Source: JAXDLK01 sp034666665
Lineage (GTDB): Bacteria > Desulfobacterota > Binatia > JACPRU01
Length of the DNA stretch: 7,183 nt
NCBI GenBank assembly: GCA_034666665.1
Contig: JAXDLK010000168.1
Span: 1 to 7,183 of the forward strand
Direction: 5' to 3'
Positions within the stretch are counted from its first letter, which is position 1. Each line of letters begins with the position of its first letter. A program made the position numbers and the translations under genes. The notes under the pieces were generated by a model. That model searched no databases. It was not told the origin of the DNA and saw only the letters and a list, made by a program, of their open reading frames with translations. Below, in pieces: positions 6,633-7,183 of the stretch.

Positions 6633-6734
6633 GCTCAAACCGGGGGTAGCCGCGGGGTAGCCGCGTTAAGTGACCGGCATTGGGCTTAGCGAGGCGCATT
6701 CCACTCGCAAACCGGCGCCGGTATCCTCCCTCGG
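6633..6734 (+). other. Intergenic region upstream of the glycerophosphodiesterase gene
   Basis: I see no gene here. It holds a perfect tandem duplication of the 11-mer GGGGTAGCCGC (6643-6664). It also holds a perfect 12-base palindrome ACCGGCGCCGGT (6711-6722), whose last base is the first base of a -10-like TATCCT (6722-6727). No matching -35 is evident, and no AGGAGG-like site precedes the ATG at 6735. The palindrome could be an operator, but such GC-rich palindromes can also arise by chance in this composition. Confidence 0.4.
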
Positions 6735-7183
6735 ATGGCGGGTGACTACTTCGCGGGACCGCGTCCGCGCATCTTCGGCCACCGTGGCGCGGCGGGCGTT
6801 GCCCCCGAGAATACTCTGGCGTCGTTCCAACGCGCGCTCGACGACGGCGCCGAGATCCTCGAGCTCGACGTCCATGCGACCCGCGACGGCGAGGTCGTCG
6901 TGATCCACGACCCGACGGTCGACAGGACGACCGACGGTCACGGAGCCGTCCGCGACCTGACGCTGGCCGATCTCGGGCGGCTCGACGCCGGCCACGCGTT
7001 CCTGCGCGACGGCGGCTTTCCGTTCCGGGGTTCCGGGATCCGCGTGCCCACACTCGCCGAGGTGATCGACGAATTCCCGACGGTGCCGTTGAACGTCGAG
7101 ATCAAGCAGCGGGAGCCCGAGATCGAGGCGGTGGTCGCGGCTCTGGTCGCTCGTCGGGGAGCGATGAAGCGCGTGATGCTGGC
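6735..7183 (+). CDS. Glycerophosphodiester phosphodiesterase (GDPD family), 5' part
   Basis: The first 149 residues are visible and the gene runs off the window. GDPD enzymes hydrolyse glycerophosphodiesters, released from phospholipids, to sn-glycerol 3-phosphate and an alcohol. The start of the TIM barrel is clear: HRGAAGVAPENTLASF (16-31, with the catalytic His and the PENT signature), EILELDVHATRDG (40-52, metal-binding E43 and D45), VVIHDPTVDRTTDGHG (55-70, second catalytic His H58), the expected LRDLT-like turn VRDLTLADL (72-80), VPTLAEVI (104-111) and NVEIK (120-124, metal-binding E122). There is no signal peptide, so it is probably cytoplasmic, like UgpQ. The ATG at 6735 is the first start ahead of the conserved block; no ribosome binding site is visible. 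About 100 residues of a usual 240-260 are missing. Confidence 0.93.
   Translation, partial: MAGDYFAGPRPRIFGHRGAAGVAPENTLASFQRALDDGAEILELDVHATRDGEVVVIHDPTVDRTTDGHGAVRDLTLADLGRLDAGHAFLRDGGFPFRGSGIRVPTLAEVIDEFPTVPLNVEIKQREPEIEAVVAALVARRGAMKRVML

Noticed and set aside
5092..7053. A 653-codon open frame on the minus strand across the M23 gene and the repeats
   Set aside because: It is antisense to a gene with intact M23 catalytic motifs, is Arg/Ala/Gly/Pro-rich with no recognisable domain, and crosses non-coding repeats. It is a product of high GC content.

Overview
The window is very GC-rich bacterial chromosome. Its envelope genes (an MltG-type lytic transglycosylase, a MepM-like M23 endopeptidase with a membrane anchor, and a Bat-type operon) suggest a Gram-negative heterotroph. 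I cannot name the taxon from sequence alone. A metagenomic lineage of the former Deltaproteobacteria (Myxococcota or Binatota-like) is a guess based on overall look, not evidence.

Layout. On the minus strand, in transcription order: mltG (4907 to 3912); a short gap with one copy of an interspersed repeat; an unrecognised membrane protein with a long Gly/Glu/Arg-rich tail (3823 to 2399); a MoxR-family AAA+ ATPase (2397 to 1381); a DUF58 protein (1384 to 479); and a BatA-like protein with a VWA domain (472 to beyond base 1). The last four genes are packed with gaps of -4 to +6 bases and look like one operon of the MoxR/DUF58/VWA (Bat) type. On the plus strand, an M23 peptidase (5041 to 6429) is divergent from mltG across a 133-base region that probably holds both promoters. 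After it come two tandem copies of the same repeat, and then the 5' part of a glycerophosphodiester phosphodiesterase gene (from 6735, running off the window end).

How the genes fit together. MltG cuts glycan strands near the inner membrane, and M23 endopeptidases of this architecture cut peptide cross-links, so the divergent pair is a natural peptidoglycan-remodelling unit. The Bat-type operon couples an AAA+ chaperone to MIDAS-containing (VWA-like) partners at the membrane, with the unrecognised protein as its first gene.

The most unusual feature is a repeat of about 66 to 99 bases present three times. In two copies its first three bases are the TAG stop codon of the preceding gene (mltG and the M23 gene). 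It has a nested stem-loop structure and is the only element here that ordinary annotation would miss. I found no CRISPR, insertion sequence, tRNA or rRNA, and nothing resembling a defence or mobile system; most of the window is conventional envelope housekeeping.
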